Source of the DNA: Planctomycetota bacterium
GTDB lineage: Bacteria > Planctomycetota > UBA1135 > UBA2386
Reading direction: 5' to 3'
Length of the DNA stretch: 64,000 bases
Assembly: GCA_016872675.1 (NCBI GenBank)
Contig: VGZG01000004.1
Span: forward strand, 1 to 64,000
The notes under the pieces are model-generated. The model saw nothing but the letters and a program-made list of their open reading frames with translations. It made no database searches and had not been told where the DNA came from. Positions 18,730-28,225 of the stretch are shown piece after piece (the first letter of the stretch is position 1; every line of letters begins with the position of its first letter). The translations under genes and the position numbers were made by a program.

Positions 18730-19722
18730 TCACGCCTCGGCCTTGGGGTCGCGGTCCATCAGCGCGCGCACGGCGTCGCGCGGCGCCAGCCCGTCGAACA
18801 GCACGCGCGCAACCGCGCCGGCGATCGGCATGTCGACGTCGAGCAGGCGCGCCTGTTCGACGATGACCTGCGACGTCCAGACGCCCTCGGCGACCTTGGG
18901 CGAGGCGGCGAGCGCCTGCTGCAGCGTCTCGCCGCGGCCGATGCGTTCGCCAAACGCGCGGTTGCGGCCATGGCGCGAGAACGCGGTGACCGCGAGGTCG
19001 CCGACGCCGGCGAGGCCGAAGAACGTGCGCTGGTCGGTGCCGGCGGCGAGGCCGAAGCGCTGCATCTCGACGAGGCCGCGCGTCAGGATCGCGGCCTTGG
19101 CGTTGTCGCCGTAGCCGAGCCCGTCGGCGATGCCGGCGGCGAGCGCCATGACGTTCTTGAGCGCGCCGCACAGCTCGAGGCCGGGCACGTCGTGGTTGCG
19201 GTAGACGCGGAACGCCTTGGTTTGCAGCGCCGTCTGCAGCTTCTGCAGTTCGCCGTCGTCGTGGCCGGCGATCACGACCGTCGTCGGCAACTCGCGCGCG
19301 ATCTCCTCGGCGTGGCTCGGGCCCGACAGCGCGAAGATGCGCTCGGGGCCGCCGACGACATCGAGCAGCGCCTGCGTCGGCCGCTTGCCGGTCGCCTGCT
19401 CGAGTCCCTTGGCCAACGACACAAGGCGGGCCGCGCGCGGCACGGCGGGCGCCAGCCGCTGCATGACGCCGCGCACGTGCTGCGTCGGCACCGCGACCAA
19501 TGCGACGTCGGCGCCGGCGAGCGCTGCGCGCTCGTCGGCGGTCACCGCGATCGCGTCGGGCAGGACGACGCCGTCGAGGTAGCGCGGGTTGCGGCGCGTC
19601 GACGCGATCGTGGCCGTGTAGGCGGCGTCGTGGCCCCACAGTGCGACGGCGTGGCCGGCGCGCGCGAGCGTCAGGGCCATCGCCGTGCCGAAGCCGCCGT
19701 TGCCGAGGACGGCGAACTTCAC
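18730..19722 (-). CDS. gpsA: Glycerol-3-phosphate dehydrogenase [NAD(P)+]
   Basis: VKFAVLGNGGFGTAMALTLARAGHAVALWGHD..LVSLAKGLEQATGKRPTQAL..LSGPSHAEEIARELPTTVVIA. Confidence 0.93.
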   Translation of the reverse strand: MKFAVLGNGGFGTAMALTLARAGHAVALWGHDAAYTATIASTRRNPRYLDGVVLPDAIAVTADERAALAGADVALVAVPTQHVRGVMQRLAPAVPRAARLVSLAKGLEQATGKRPTQALLDVVGGPERIFALSGPSHAEEIARELPTTVVIAGHDDGELQKLQTALQTKAFRVYRNHDVPGLELCGALKNVMALAAGIADGLGYGDNAKAAILTRGLVEMQRFGLAAGTDQRTFFGLAGVGDLAVTAFSRHGRNRAFGERIGRGETLQQALAASPKVAEGVWTSQVIVEQARLLDVDMPIAGAVARVLFDGLAPRDAVRALMDRDPKAEA

Positions 19723-20348
19723 GCCGCCCCCGTCGCCTTGCCGGCGAAGTGCTTGCGCAGGTTGCTGCGGTGCGTCCACAGCAGGAACGCCGCTAGCAGC
19801 AGGCACAGCGCGGTGAACGGCAGGCGGGCCGCGAACGCCGCGTCGGGCGCGAGCGCGCACGCGGCGACCGGCAGCGCGAAGCCGAGCGCGATGCTGCCGA
19901 AGAAGACGTGGCCGGTCAGCAGGCGCACGACGAAGAACACGCCGATGGCGATGGCGGTGACGCGCCAGTCGAGCGCGAACAGCGCGCCGGTCGCGGTGGC
20001 GACGCCCTTGCCGCCGCGGAAGCCGAGGAACGGCGTGAACACATGACCGAGGATGGCGCAGAACCCGGCGGCAACGCCGGCAACGATCGCATCGTCGCCG
20101 ACGGCCTGCGCCAGTTGCGGCCCCCAATGCGCCGGCGCGAAGCCCTTCATGGCATCCAGCAGGTAGATGCCGAGGAACGCGGTCAGCTGGCCGCGCCGTG
20201 TCGCGAACGCGCGACTGGCGTTGGTCGCGCCGACGTTGCCGCTGCCGACCGTGCGCACGTCGACGCCCTTGCCGACGCGGACGACGAGCAGCGCGAACGG
20301 CACGGCGCCGAGCAGGAAGGCGCCGAGGCAGACCAGGGCGAGGGACAT
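19719..20348 (-). CDS. plsY: Acyl-phosphate:glycerol-3-phosphate acyltransferase
   Basis: LLGAVPFALLVVRVGKGVDVRTVGSGNVGATNASRAF..FLGFRGGKGVATATGAL. Confidence 0.93.
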   Translation of the reverse strand: MSLALVCLGAFLLGAVPFALLVVRVGKGVDVRTVGSGNVGATNASRAFATRRGQLTAFLGIYLLDAMKGFAPAHWGPQLAQAVGDDAIVAGVAAGFCAILGHVFTPFLGFRGGKGVATATGALFALDWRVTAIAIGVFFVVRLLTGHVFFGSIALGFALPVAACALAPDAAFAARLPFTALCLLLAAFLLWTHRSNLRKHFAGKATGAA

Positions 20349-20449
20349 CGGCGCATGAGGGTATGCGCCAAGCACGGCGGCGTCGACGGCGAAGGGCAGC
20401 GGCGCGACCGATGACCGCCGCGCCGGCAGCCGCTACGGTGCGGCACTCC

Positions 20450-22396
20450 ATGGCAGCGCGCATCGGCATCGACACCGGCGGGACGTTCACGGACGTGGTC
20501 CGCTGGCGGCGCGACGGCGTGCTCGTGCACAAGCTGCCGAGCACGCCGCGCGACCCGTCACAGGCGGTGCTGCGCGGCGTCGCCGCGGTGCGGCGCACGC
20601 CGACCGAGCCAGTCGACGTCGTGCACGGCACGACGGTGGGCCTCAACGCCGTGCTGACCGGCGACCTCGCCCGGACGGCGTTCGTCACCAACGCCGGCTG
20701 CGAGGACCTGGTCGAAATCGGTCGGCAGGAACGCGCCGACCTGTACGCGCTGGCGCCGCAGCGCGCCGTGCCGCCGGCCCCGCGCGAGCTGCGCGTCGGC
20801 GCGCGCTGTCGGCGCGGCCCGGGCGGCGTCGTCGACCAATCGCTCGCGCGCGCCGAGATCGCGCGCGTCGTCGCCGCCGTGCGCAAACTGCGCCCTGAGG
20901 CCGTCGCCATCGGCCTGCTGCACGCTCCCGACGATGACGCCGACGAACAGGCGCTGGCGCGCGCGCTGCGCGCGGCGCTGCCCGACGTGCCGGTGACGAC
21001 GAGCGCCGAGTTGCACCCGGCGACCGGCGAGTACGAGCGCTTCACCGCCGCGATCCTCAACGCCGCGATCGCGCCGGTCGTCGGCCGCTACACCGCGCGG
21101 CTCGCGGCCGGCCTCGGCAACGGCGCGCTGCGCCTGCTGCGCCAGAGCCTCGGCATCCTGACGCCCGACGAAGCGCAGCGATTCCCGGCGCGGGCGCTGT
21201 TCTCGGGCCCGGCCGGCGGCGTGCTCGCGACGGCGCAACTGCTCGCGCACCTCGGCCTGCCGCGCGGCGCGGCATTCGACATGGGCGGCACCTCCGCCGA
21301 CGTCTGCCTCGTCGAGGACGGCGCGGCCGTGCACGAGGACGGCGCCATCGCCGGCCTGCCGATGCCGCTGCCGAGCGTGCCGGTGCACACCGTCGGCTGC
21401 GGCGGCGGCAGCATCGCCTACGTCGACCAGGGCGGCGCGCTGCGCGTCGGCCCGCAAAGCGCCGGGGCGGACCCCGGCCCGGCGTGCTACGGCACGGGCG
21501 ACCAGCCGACGGTGACCGACGCGCACGTGGCGCTCGGCCACCTCGGCCCCGACACGCTGCTTGGCGGCGGCTTCCCGATCGACGTCGACGCGGCCGTGCG
21601 CGCGCTCGAACGGCTCGGGCGCAAGGCCGGACTGTCGCCGCTCGCCGCCGCGCGCGGCGTGCTGCAGATCGCCGATGCGACGATGGCCCGCGCAGTGCTC
21701 GCGATCACCGCGGAGCGCGCCGTCGATCCGGCGCACGTGCCGCTCGTCGCCTACGGCGGCGCCGGCGGCCTGCACGCCACCGGCCTCGTCGCACGCCTGG
21801 GCATGCCGGCGGCGTACGTGCCGCCATTGCCCGGCGCGTTCTCGGCGCTGGGCCTGGCGCTCGCCGGCGAGGGCAGCGAGCGCAGCGTCGCCTGCCACGC
21901 CGTGCTCGACGCCAACACGCTGCCGCGCGTGCTGCGCCTGGCCCGCGAACTCGCCGACGCAGCGCGCCGCGCGCTGGGCGTCCGCGGCCGCACCAACGTA
22001 GTCGCCCACGTGCGCTACGCCGGCCAGGGCGCCTGCCTGCGCCTGCGCGCCGACCGGCGCCTTGTGGCGGCGTTCGCTCGCGAGCATCAGCGTCGCTACG
22101 GCTTCGCGCTGCCGGCGGCGATCGAGGTGGTGCGGCTGACCGCCCGCGCCGAAGCGCCGCGGCGCAGCCTACCGACCTACGTCGAGCACACGGGCGACCC
22201 CGGCCAGCAGGGAAGGATTGCCATGCGACGGGCGCCTCTCGGTGGCAAGAAGGTTCGAGTTGTCATGCGCGCCGACGTCCGCAGCGCCGGCGTCGTCGGA
22301 CCTGCCGTGGTGGAGGAACCGACGGCGACAACGGTGGTTCCTGCCGGTTGGCGCGCGATGCTGCAGGGCAGCGCCCTGCGCCTTACGCGCACATAG
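20450..22396 (+). CDS. Hydantoinase/oxoprolinase family protein (HyuA-like)
   Basis: RIGIDTGGTFTDVVRW..VVHGTTVGLNAVL..FDMGGTSADVCLVEDG..GCGGGSIAYVD..GGFPIDVDAA. Confidence 0.9.
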   Translation: MAARIGIDTGGTFTDVVRWRRDGVLVHKLPSTPRDPSQAVLRGVAAVRRTPTEPVDVVHGTTVGLNAVLTGDLARTAFVTNAGCEDLVEIGRQERADLYALAPQRAVPPAPRELRVGARCRRGPGGVVDQSLARAEIARVVAAVRKLRPEAVAIGLLHAPDDDADEQALARALRAALPDVPVTTSAELHPATGEYERFTAAILNAAIAPVVGRYTARLAAGLGNGALRLLRQSLGILTPDEAQRFPARALFSGPAGGVLATAQLLAHLGLPRGAAFDMGGTSADVCLVEDGAAVHEDGAIAGLPMPLPSVPVHTVGCGGGSIAYVDQGGALRVGPQSAGADPGPACYGTGDQPTVTDAHVALGHLGPDTLLGGGFPIDVDAAVRALERLGRKAGLSPLAAARGVLQIADATMARAVLAITAERAVDPAHVPLVAYGGAGGLHATGLVARLGMPAAYVPPLPGAFSALGLALAGEGSERSVACHAVLDANTLPRVLRLARELADAARRALGVRGRTNVVAHVRYAGQGACLRLRADRRLVAAFAREHQRRYGFALPAAIEVVRLTARAEAPRRSLPTYVEHTGDPGQQGRIAMRRAPLGGKKVRVVMRADVRSAGVVGPAVVEEPTATTVVPAGWRAMLQGSALRLTRT

Positions 22397-22965
22397 AGAC
22401 TGTGTGTCGCACCGCTGCGACCACAAGATGTAGTTTGACTTCGGAAGTCGACGAGGTACCTTGCCTTCAGCCTGTCGCGTCCGACGAACCACCGAATCGC
22501 TCGCGTCGACGCACTTCATCGCCTGTTCGCCAGAGGGAGCACGAAACACCACATCACCGCGCACGAACTCGCTCGACGAGCGATGCTTTCAGGCGCGAGA
22601 CGACACATGGCCGGGGGTTGTCCGCGACGGACGTAAAAACTTGACTCTCCTTCTTCCCCTTTTCCCGAAGTTTGACCCCCGGCTACTTTTTCGTCGCCGC
22701 GCCTGACGCGCGGCCATCCGGACGAAGGGGATGTGTCGCATGAGACGCCGCGCTTCAGCGCGGTTCGGCTTGCGCTTGCGGCGCTTCGCCATCCTAACGG
22801 CCACCTGCGCTTCGTCGACGAAGCCAAGAACCGGGCGCGCCAGCCACTCCCGCTCGACAACGACGCGGGCGCACGACGACAGCCAACCGCCGCGCCGCGG
22901 CGGCGAAGGCCAGGGAGAAGGGCAGCGCGACGCAGGCGCGGCGCTGCGGTCGCCGCGATGGAACG

Positions 22966-22996
22966 CCATCGACACGCTCCAACTTGGCCCGCCAAA
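22966..22996. repeat. Additional copy of dispersed GCTCCAACTTGG element
   Basis: GCCATCGACACGCTCCAACTTGGCCCGCCAA in intergenic DNA; matches core of the 8567/8605 repeats. Confidence 0.55.
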
Positions 22997-23058
22997 CGCC
23001 GCGTTGGCGCCGTGCCGCCGGCGCGGCGCCGATCCGCCCGTTCAGGGCTTGGCCACCA

Positions 23059-23838
23059 TCACTTGAAGCGCAGCGCTTCCAGGCTCTCGACCTGTAGTTG
23101 GTAGATGTCGACGCAGTAGCCGTCCATCACCGTCGCCTCGACCTTGAAGGTGCCGACGATCTTCAGCGGATCGAAGAAGTAGTCGGTCGTCTTGCCCTTG
23201 GGCATCACCACGCGAACGATGCCGTGGATGTCCGGCGGCTGGCCGTAGCAGCACGACCACAGCGACTTGACGAGCAGGAACTCCTTGATGTTCTGCACCT
23301 CGTCGATCGGCAGCATGAAGCCGGTCATCAGGACCTTCTTGCCATCGAGTTCCTTGACGCGCTTGGGCATGCCCTTGAGGCCGTCCTCGTAGGGCCAGCT
23401 GTCGAGCTCGTCGAACGGCAGGATCTTGTCGAGGCCGGTGATCTTGCCGGCCTTGATCTCGTCGGCGAGGCGCTTCTCGGCCTGCAGCATCTGCTCGGCG
23501 CTGCGAATCAGGGCGATGTCCGCCGGATCGGTGCCCTTGGGGATCGGCTGGTCGGACGACGGGCGTTCGATCTTGGGCTCTTCGCCGGCCGGATTGTCGG
23601 TGACCGGTTTGTCGGTGACCGGTTTGTCCGTCGGCGGCTTGTCCGCGGGCTTCGGCTCCTGCTTTGCCGGGTCCTTCTTCGCCGGCTCTTGCTTGGCGGG
23701 TTCCTGCTTCGCCGGATCCTGCTTCGCCGGTTCGACCTTCGGCGCGGGGGCCGGCACGGGCACCGGCTTGGGCTCCTGGGTCGGGGTCTGGGCGGCGAGC
23801 AGGCCACACAGGGCAACGAATGGCAGAAGGAGCTTCAT
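23059..23838 (-). CDS. DUF3299-like secreted protein with Lys/Pro repeat linker
   Basis: Signal peptide; KQDPAKQEPAKQEPAKKDPAKQEP linker; VLMTGFMLPIDEVQNIKEFLLVKSLWSCCYGQPPDIHGIVRVVM. Confidence 0.75.
   Translation of the reverse strand: MKLLLPFVALCGLLAAQTPTQEPKPVPVPAPAPKVEPAKQDPAKQEPAKQEPAKKDPAKQEPKPADKPPTDKPVTDKPVTDNPAGEEPKIERPSSDQPIPKGTDPADIALIRSAEQMLQAEKRLADEIKAGKITGLDKILPFDELDSWPYEDGLKGMPKRVKELDGKKVLMTGFMLPIDEVQNIKEFLLVKSLWSCCYGQPPDIHGIVRVVMPKGKTTDYFFDPLKIVGTFKVEATVMDGYCVDIYQLQVESLEALRFK
23596..23625. repeat. Perfect 15-bp tandem duplication (GTCGGTGACCGGTTT x2) within the DUF3299 linker
   Basis: Encodes the repeated TDKPV in PPTDKPVTDKPVTDNP. Confidence 0.9.
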
Positions 23839-23926
23839 GGCGTGGGCCGGAATGTTAGCAGGAAGGCCGGGTGGGCGAGCAGGCGCGAGCCGGCGCGCGG
23901 CCGTCTGCCCGGGTGGACGGCGGCGA

Positions 23927-25321
23927 TCAGTAGTTGTTGGCGAGGTTGTCGGCGACCTGGGTCATCGACCCCTTCACCGCCGGCAGCAGGCCGGCGCAGC
24001 CGCCGAGCGCGGTGACGCCGAGCAGCAGCCAGAGTTCCCAGACCGGCACGACGGACCAGTCGAGGTAGACGCCGGTCTGGTCCTCGACGAGGCCGCGCAG
24101 CGCTAGGGCGGCGGCGTGGCACACAACGAGGCCGAGCAGCGCGCCGAAGAACGACAGCAGCGCCGCCTCGCCGACGATGATGCCGAGGATCTGCACGCGG
24201 CGCGCGCCGAGCGAGCGCATGATCGCGATCTCGCGGCGGCGCTCGTTCATGGTGTTGTAGATCGCCACCGTGATCGACACCGCGGCGACGAGCAGCACGA
24301 GCCACGCGATCACCGCCAGCGCGTCGGCGACGTTGCCGATCTGCCGCAGGAACTTCGGCACCACGTCCTGCGGCCACGCCACCTGCGCGTCCGGACGCGA
24401 GCCGAAGTCGGTGCGCAGGATGCGCGCGCCGAAGTGGTCCTTGGGGTCGACGATCACGGCCGTCAGGCCGAGCCGCCCCGGGCTCACCGGCAATTTCTTG
24501 GCGTCGTCGGGGGTCTTGCCGGGCGGGATCTCCACGACGAAGACGCCGCCTTCGTGGCCGTCGATCAGGTAGTGCACGCCGAGCGGCAGGAAGATCGTCG
24601 TGTCGAGCGGCGAGTTGGTCGGCGCCAGCACGCCGACCACCTTGCACGTCGCCTCGGGGTGCTCGTGGTAGCCGAACTCCCCCATCTTGCCGTGCACCGG
24701 CACGACCTCGCTGCCGACCGCGAGGCCGAGCGTGCGGGCGACGCGCGCGCCGATCACGCACTGCTTCCACGCGGGCAGCAGTTGCGGCCGCGGCGGCGGG
24801 CTCGTCTCGCCGGCGCGCAGCGCGTTCTCGTGCGCGGCGAGCGCCTCGGCGAAGGCCTTGAGGTCCTGCCAGCCGAACTGGAAGCCCTGGCCCTGGTCGA
24901 AGCGCAGCGGCGCCTTCTGCCACTCGTAGACCGAGAACATCTCGTCGAGCGTGGCGACGACGGGGAAGTTGAAGCGGCTGACGGAGTCGCCGCGCGCCTG
25001 CGGGATGGCGTAGCGCACCTGCCCGCGGCGGCTGAAGCCCTTGCCCTCGCGCAGGTCGATGCACGCCTGCAGCGGGAACAGCGCCGGCGCGTCGCCGACG
25101 TTGAAGATGGTGTTGAGCACCAGCTCCAGTTGGCTCGCGTCCTTGGGGCCGACGACGGCCTGGTAACCGCCGATGCTGCCCTCGTAGCGGGCCTTGGTCT
25201 GCTCGGCCATCGTCAGGATGCCGGCGTACAGCGCGGTGGCGACGACGATCGACGCCATCGTCAGCACGGTGGCGACGAGGCGGATGCGCAGGTTGCGCAG
25301 GCTGATCGAGACGAGCCTCAT
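23927..25321 (-). CDS. ABC transporter permease, FtsX/MacB type
   Basis: N-terminal TM then large periplasmic domain; AIYNTMNERRREIAIMRSLGARRVQILGIIVGEAALLSFFGALLGL. Confidence 0.92.
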   Translation of the reverse strand: MRLVSISLRNLRIRLVATVLTMASIVVATALYAGILTMAEQTKARYEGSIGGYQAVVGPKDASQLELVLNTIFNVGDAPALFPLQACIDLREGKGFSRRGQVRYAIPQARGDSVSRFNFPVVATLDEMFSVYEWQKAPLRFDQGQGFQFGWQDLKAFAEALAAHENALRAGETSPPPRPQLLPAWKQCVIGARVARTLGLAVGSEVVPVHGKMGEFGYHEHPEATCKVVGVLAPTNSPLDTTIFLPLGVHYLIDGHEGGVFVVEIPPGKTPDDAKKLPVSPGRLGLTAVIVDPKDHFGARILRTDFGSRPDAQVAWPQDVVPKFLRQIGNVADALAVIAWLVLLVAAVSITVAIYNTMNERRREIAIMRSLGARRVQILGIIVGEAALLSFFGALLGLVVCHAAALALRGLVEDQTGVYLDWSVVPVWELWLLLGVTALGGCAGLLPAVKGSMTQVADNLANNY

Positions 25322-26013
25322 CGGCCACCCCCCGTCGCCGCCGGGGCCACGGCCGCGCCGCGCAGCGTGCTGAGGTCGACGGTGCGCTGCATGCGCGTCG
25401 CCGACTGCGGGTCGTGCGTGACCATCACGACGGTCTTGTTGCCGTCGCGGGCGATTTGCAGCAGCAGGTCGAGCACCTGCCCGCCAGTCGCCTTGTCCTG
25501 GTTGCCGAGCGGCTCGTCCATCAGCACGAGGTCGGGGTCATTGACCAGCGCGCGGCAGATGGCGACGCGCTGCACCTGTCCGACCGACAGTTCGCGCGGC
25601 CGGTGGTGCATGCGCTCGCCGAGACCAACCTTCTGCAGCAGCAACTCGGCGCGGGCGCGGGCGTCGCCACCAGCGCCGCGGCCGAACAGCGCGCCGAGCA
25701 GCACGTTCTCCAGCGCGGTGAACGGCTGCAGCAGGTTGAAGGTCTGGTAGACCATGCCGATGTGGCGGCCGCGGTGGCGGTCGCGCGCCGACTCGCCGAG
25801 CTGGTCGAGGCGCGCGCCGGCGACCTCGACCTCGCCGCAGTCGGGCCGCAGGATGCCGGCGAGGATGTGCAGCAGGGTGGTCTTGCCGGCGCCGGAGCGG
25901 CCGACCAGGGCGACCTGCTCGCCCTTCTGGATGTCGAGCCGATCGACGGCGCACGCCAGCACGGACTCGCTGCCGCGGGCGTAGCGCTTCTCGACGTTGC
26001 GCAGATGGATCAT
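25318..26013 (-). CDS. ABC transporter ATP-binding protein
   Basis: Walker A GRSGAGKTTLL; LSVGQVQRVAICRALVNDPDLVLMDEPLGNQD; H-loop VTHD. Confidence 0.95.
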   Translation of the reverse strand: MIHLRNVEKRYARGSESVLACAVDRLDIQKGEQVALVGRSGAGKTTLLHILAGILRPDCGEVEVAGARLDQLGESARDRHRGRHIGMVYQTFNLLQPFTALENVLLGALFGRGAGGDARARAELLLQKVGLGERMHHRPRELSVGQVQRVAICRALVNDPDLVLMDEPLGNQDKATGGQVLDLLLQIARDGNKTVVMVTHDPQSATRMQRTVDLSTLRGAAVAPAATGGGR

Positions 26014-27197
26014 CGGGGCGAAGAGGATAGCGGCTCGGGGCGCAGTCCGGCGGCGGCAAGTTCGCCGGCGACCCAGGCCAGCTCGCGGGCGATGCGTTGG
26101 TGCAGCGGCGCTGCGCCGGCGAAGTCGCCGAGCACGTCCCAGGTGTAGGTCTCGACCTCCAGCAGCGGCAAGGAACCGGACAGCGTCGGCAGGCCGCGCA
26201 GCACGCGCGCGACCTCGCGCTGGGTGCTGCCAAACGCCCCGGCCTCGTCCCAGTCGAGCGGCACGTGGTAGTGCGAACGCACGACGCCGGCAGCGGCGAA
26301 CTGCGCGCGCGCGGCGGCGACGTCCGGCAGGTCGAGCGCGCGCACGCCGGTGCGCGCGACGGTCTGGTGCAGGTAGCGCGGCTCGGCGAACGCCAGCAGC
26401 CGGTCGAGGCCCACGGGCGCGCGCACCTCGAGGCAACTGCTCACCTGGATCTTCGGCACGGCGATGCCGCGCGCGCCGAGGTCGGCGAGCGCAGCCAGCG
26501 CGTCCTCGCCGATGACGGCGAGGTGGCAGAGGTCGACGCAAACGCCGAGGTGCCGGCGCAGCGCCGCGGCCGGCACCGTCGTCCACGCGCCTTCGTCGAA
26601 CAGCCAGCGTTCCAGGAACGCCGCCGTCGCCGCCGCGGTCTCGACGAGGCAATCGGGCTCGGGTTCGAGCGCGAGCACGCAGCGCACGCCGGTGCGCTCC
26701 TCCAACGCGGCGAACGCCGAGGCGCAGCGCGCGAGGTTGCGCGCCATCAGGCGCAGGTCGGCCGGCGGCTCGCCCGGCGCGCGGTAGCCGAGCGGCAGCG
26801 TCGAGATCGGCACGCACGCGCCCGGCGGCGCCAGCGCGGCGGCGACCTCGGCGCAGCGGCGCGTGTACTGCAACCGGTCCTCGGTCCCCCAGTCCGGGTG
26901 GTAGACCGCGGTCTTCACCACGGCGTCGTGGAAGTCGCCGAACGGGAAGGCATTGAGCGTCCACAGCGGCGTGCCGGCGGCGGTGAGCGCTGCCGCGAGT
27001 TCGGCGCGCGCTGCCGGCTCGGCGAGCAGGCGCGCGGTGAGGTCGTCCGGCAGCCAGCCGCCCCAGCCCATCGGCCGACCCGCCGCGCGCGCCGCCGCGG
27101 CGACCGGCGCCGTGTGCGCGCGCAGCGCCGCCGCCACCGCCGCGAGGTCGGGCGCGGCGTGCACGTTGCTGCAGTACGTCAGGCGGTAGGTCGACAC
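26010..27197 (-). CDS. EboE-like metabolite traffic TIM-barrel protein
   Basis: LTYCSNVHAAPD..LWTLNAFPFGDFHDAVVKTAVYHPDWGTEDRLQYT..VPISTLPLGYR..CVDLCHLAV. Confidence 0.75.
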   Translation of the reverse strand: MSTYRLTYCSNVHAAPDLAAVAAALRAHTAPVAAAARAAGRPMGWGGWLPDDLTARLLAEPAARAELAAALTAAGTPLWTLNAFPFGDFHDAVVKTAVYHPDWGTEDRLQYTRRCAEVAAALAPPGACVPISTLPLGYRAPGEPPADLRLMARNLARCASAFAALEERTGVRCVLALEPEPDCLVETAAATAAFLERWLFDEGAWTTVPAAALRRHLGVCVDLCHLAVIGEDALAALADLGARGIAVPKIQVSSCLEVRAPVGLDRLLAFAEPRYLHQTVARTGVRALDLPDVAAARAQFAAAGVVRSHYHVPLDWDEAGAFGSTQREVARVLRGLPTLSGSLPLLEVETYTWDVLGDFAGAAPLHQRIARELAWVAGELAAAGLRPEPLSSSPR

Positions 27198-27229
27198 GGC
27201 GAGGCGCAGAGACTAGCGGAATGCCGCTC

Positions 27230-27498
27230 ACGCCGCCCTCAGGGTCGCTGACCTCGGCGGCGAGCTGCGGCACGAGCGCGCCGTGCTGCCGTTCGCCACC
27301 CAACCTTGACCCTGATCGGCTTGTCGGCCCGCAGCGCCATGTTCGACTGCCACACGTTGCTCACGCACAGGCCGCGCCGATCGTCGGCACGTCGACGACG
27401 TCCTGCTGCGGCAGCTTCTGCTGCTCCTTCTGCACTTGGGCGCGCGCGGATCCGGGGAGCGCCGCGAACGCGACGAGAACGGCAACGGCGATGGGCAT
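27230..27498 (-). pseudogene. Frameshifted remnant of a small secreted protein
   Basis: MPIAVAVLVAFAALPGSARAQVQKEQQKLPQQDVVDVPTIGAA then, in another frame, CVSNVWQSNMALRADKPIRVKV, then back to the first frame GGERQHGALVPQLAAEVSDPEGG; third-position GC follows this frame path. Confidence 0.4.
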
Positions 27499-27546
27499 GG
27501 GCGACGTAAAGCCGCGCGCCGAACCGGCGCCGCGCCGACTCGCCGG

Positions 27547-27846
27547 CTAGGCGCCGTCCTTCTGCGCCTCGAAGTTGCCGAGCACCTTGCCGATGACCAC
27601 CGTGTAGGTCAGGTTGCCGTGCGCGAGGTCGACGTCGGGCAGGAAGTCCTCGTCGAGCGATTGCAGCAGCGCTGGCACGTCGGCTTCCTGCCAACCGGCC
27701 GACTCCAACAGCACCACCGTGCCGGCGACCGTGCCGTTGCCGAGGTGGTGCAGGTCGACGGCGGCGACGTCCTGGCCGTCGCGCAGCGCGAGGAAGCGTT
27801 CGGAGCTGGCGGTGCGCAGCGTGCGTTTCCAGTGCAGCTTGGTCAT
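27547..27846 (-). CDS. Hypothetical protein (99 aa)
   Basis: MTKLHWKRTLRTASSERFLALRDGQDVAAVDLHHLGNG..; coding-like codon usage, abuts DUF4236 gene. Confidence 0.65.
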   Translation of the reverse strand: MTKLHWKRTLRTASSERFLALRDGQDVAAVDLHHLGNGTVAGTVVLLESAGWQEADVPALLQSLDEDFLPDVDLAHGNLTYTVVIGKVLGNFEAQKDGA

Positions 27847-27848
27847 GG

Positions 27849-28109
27849 TCAGGCGAGCAGGTCGAGGACGAGGGACAGCGCGCCAGCGCCGCCGGCGAGC
27901 AGCAGCAGCGGCAGCAGGCAGCCGCCCTTGCCGTGGCCCTGGTGGTAGCTGATGCCGGTGCCGGGCAGCGAGAACGTCGAGTAGCGGCGGCCGCTGCTGC
28001 CCACGCCGGTGCGGAAGCCGCGGCCGCCGACCGAGAGGCCGACGCCGCCGGTGCCGACGTTGACGCGGAACGGGCCGAAGTTGAGCGACTTGCGGTAGCG
28101 GAATCCCAT
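27849..28109 (-). CDS. DUF4236 domain protein
   Basis: MGFRYRKSLNFGPFRVNVGTGGVGLSVGGRGFRTGVGSSGRRYSTFSLPGTGISYH. Confidence 0.85.
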   Translation of the reverse strand: MGFRYRKSLNFGPFRVNVGTGGVGLSVGGRGFRTGVGSSGRRYSTFSLPGTGISYHQGHGKGGCLLPLLLLAGGAGALSLVLDLLA

Positions 28110-28225
28110 GGGCGCCGCGGCCCGGACTCGCCGAGCGCGGCGCGCAGTGTGGCCGGCGAGGCAGGCCCGGACAAGGCGGCGACGCGGACCGTGCACTTCC
28201 CCGCGGCCGCCGCTCCAATCCGGCG

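Noticed and set aside
27361-27498. TGA at 27361 (..GAACA-TGA-) considered as a third selenocysteine codon
   Set aside because: Sequence after the TGA in that frame has poor third-position GC and no redox context; the coding signal moves to another frame, so a frameshift is more likely.
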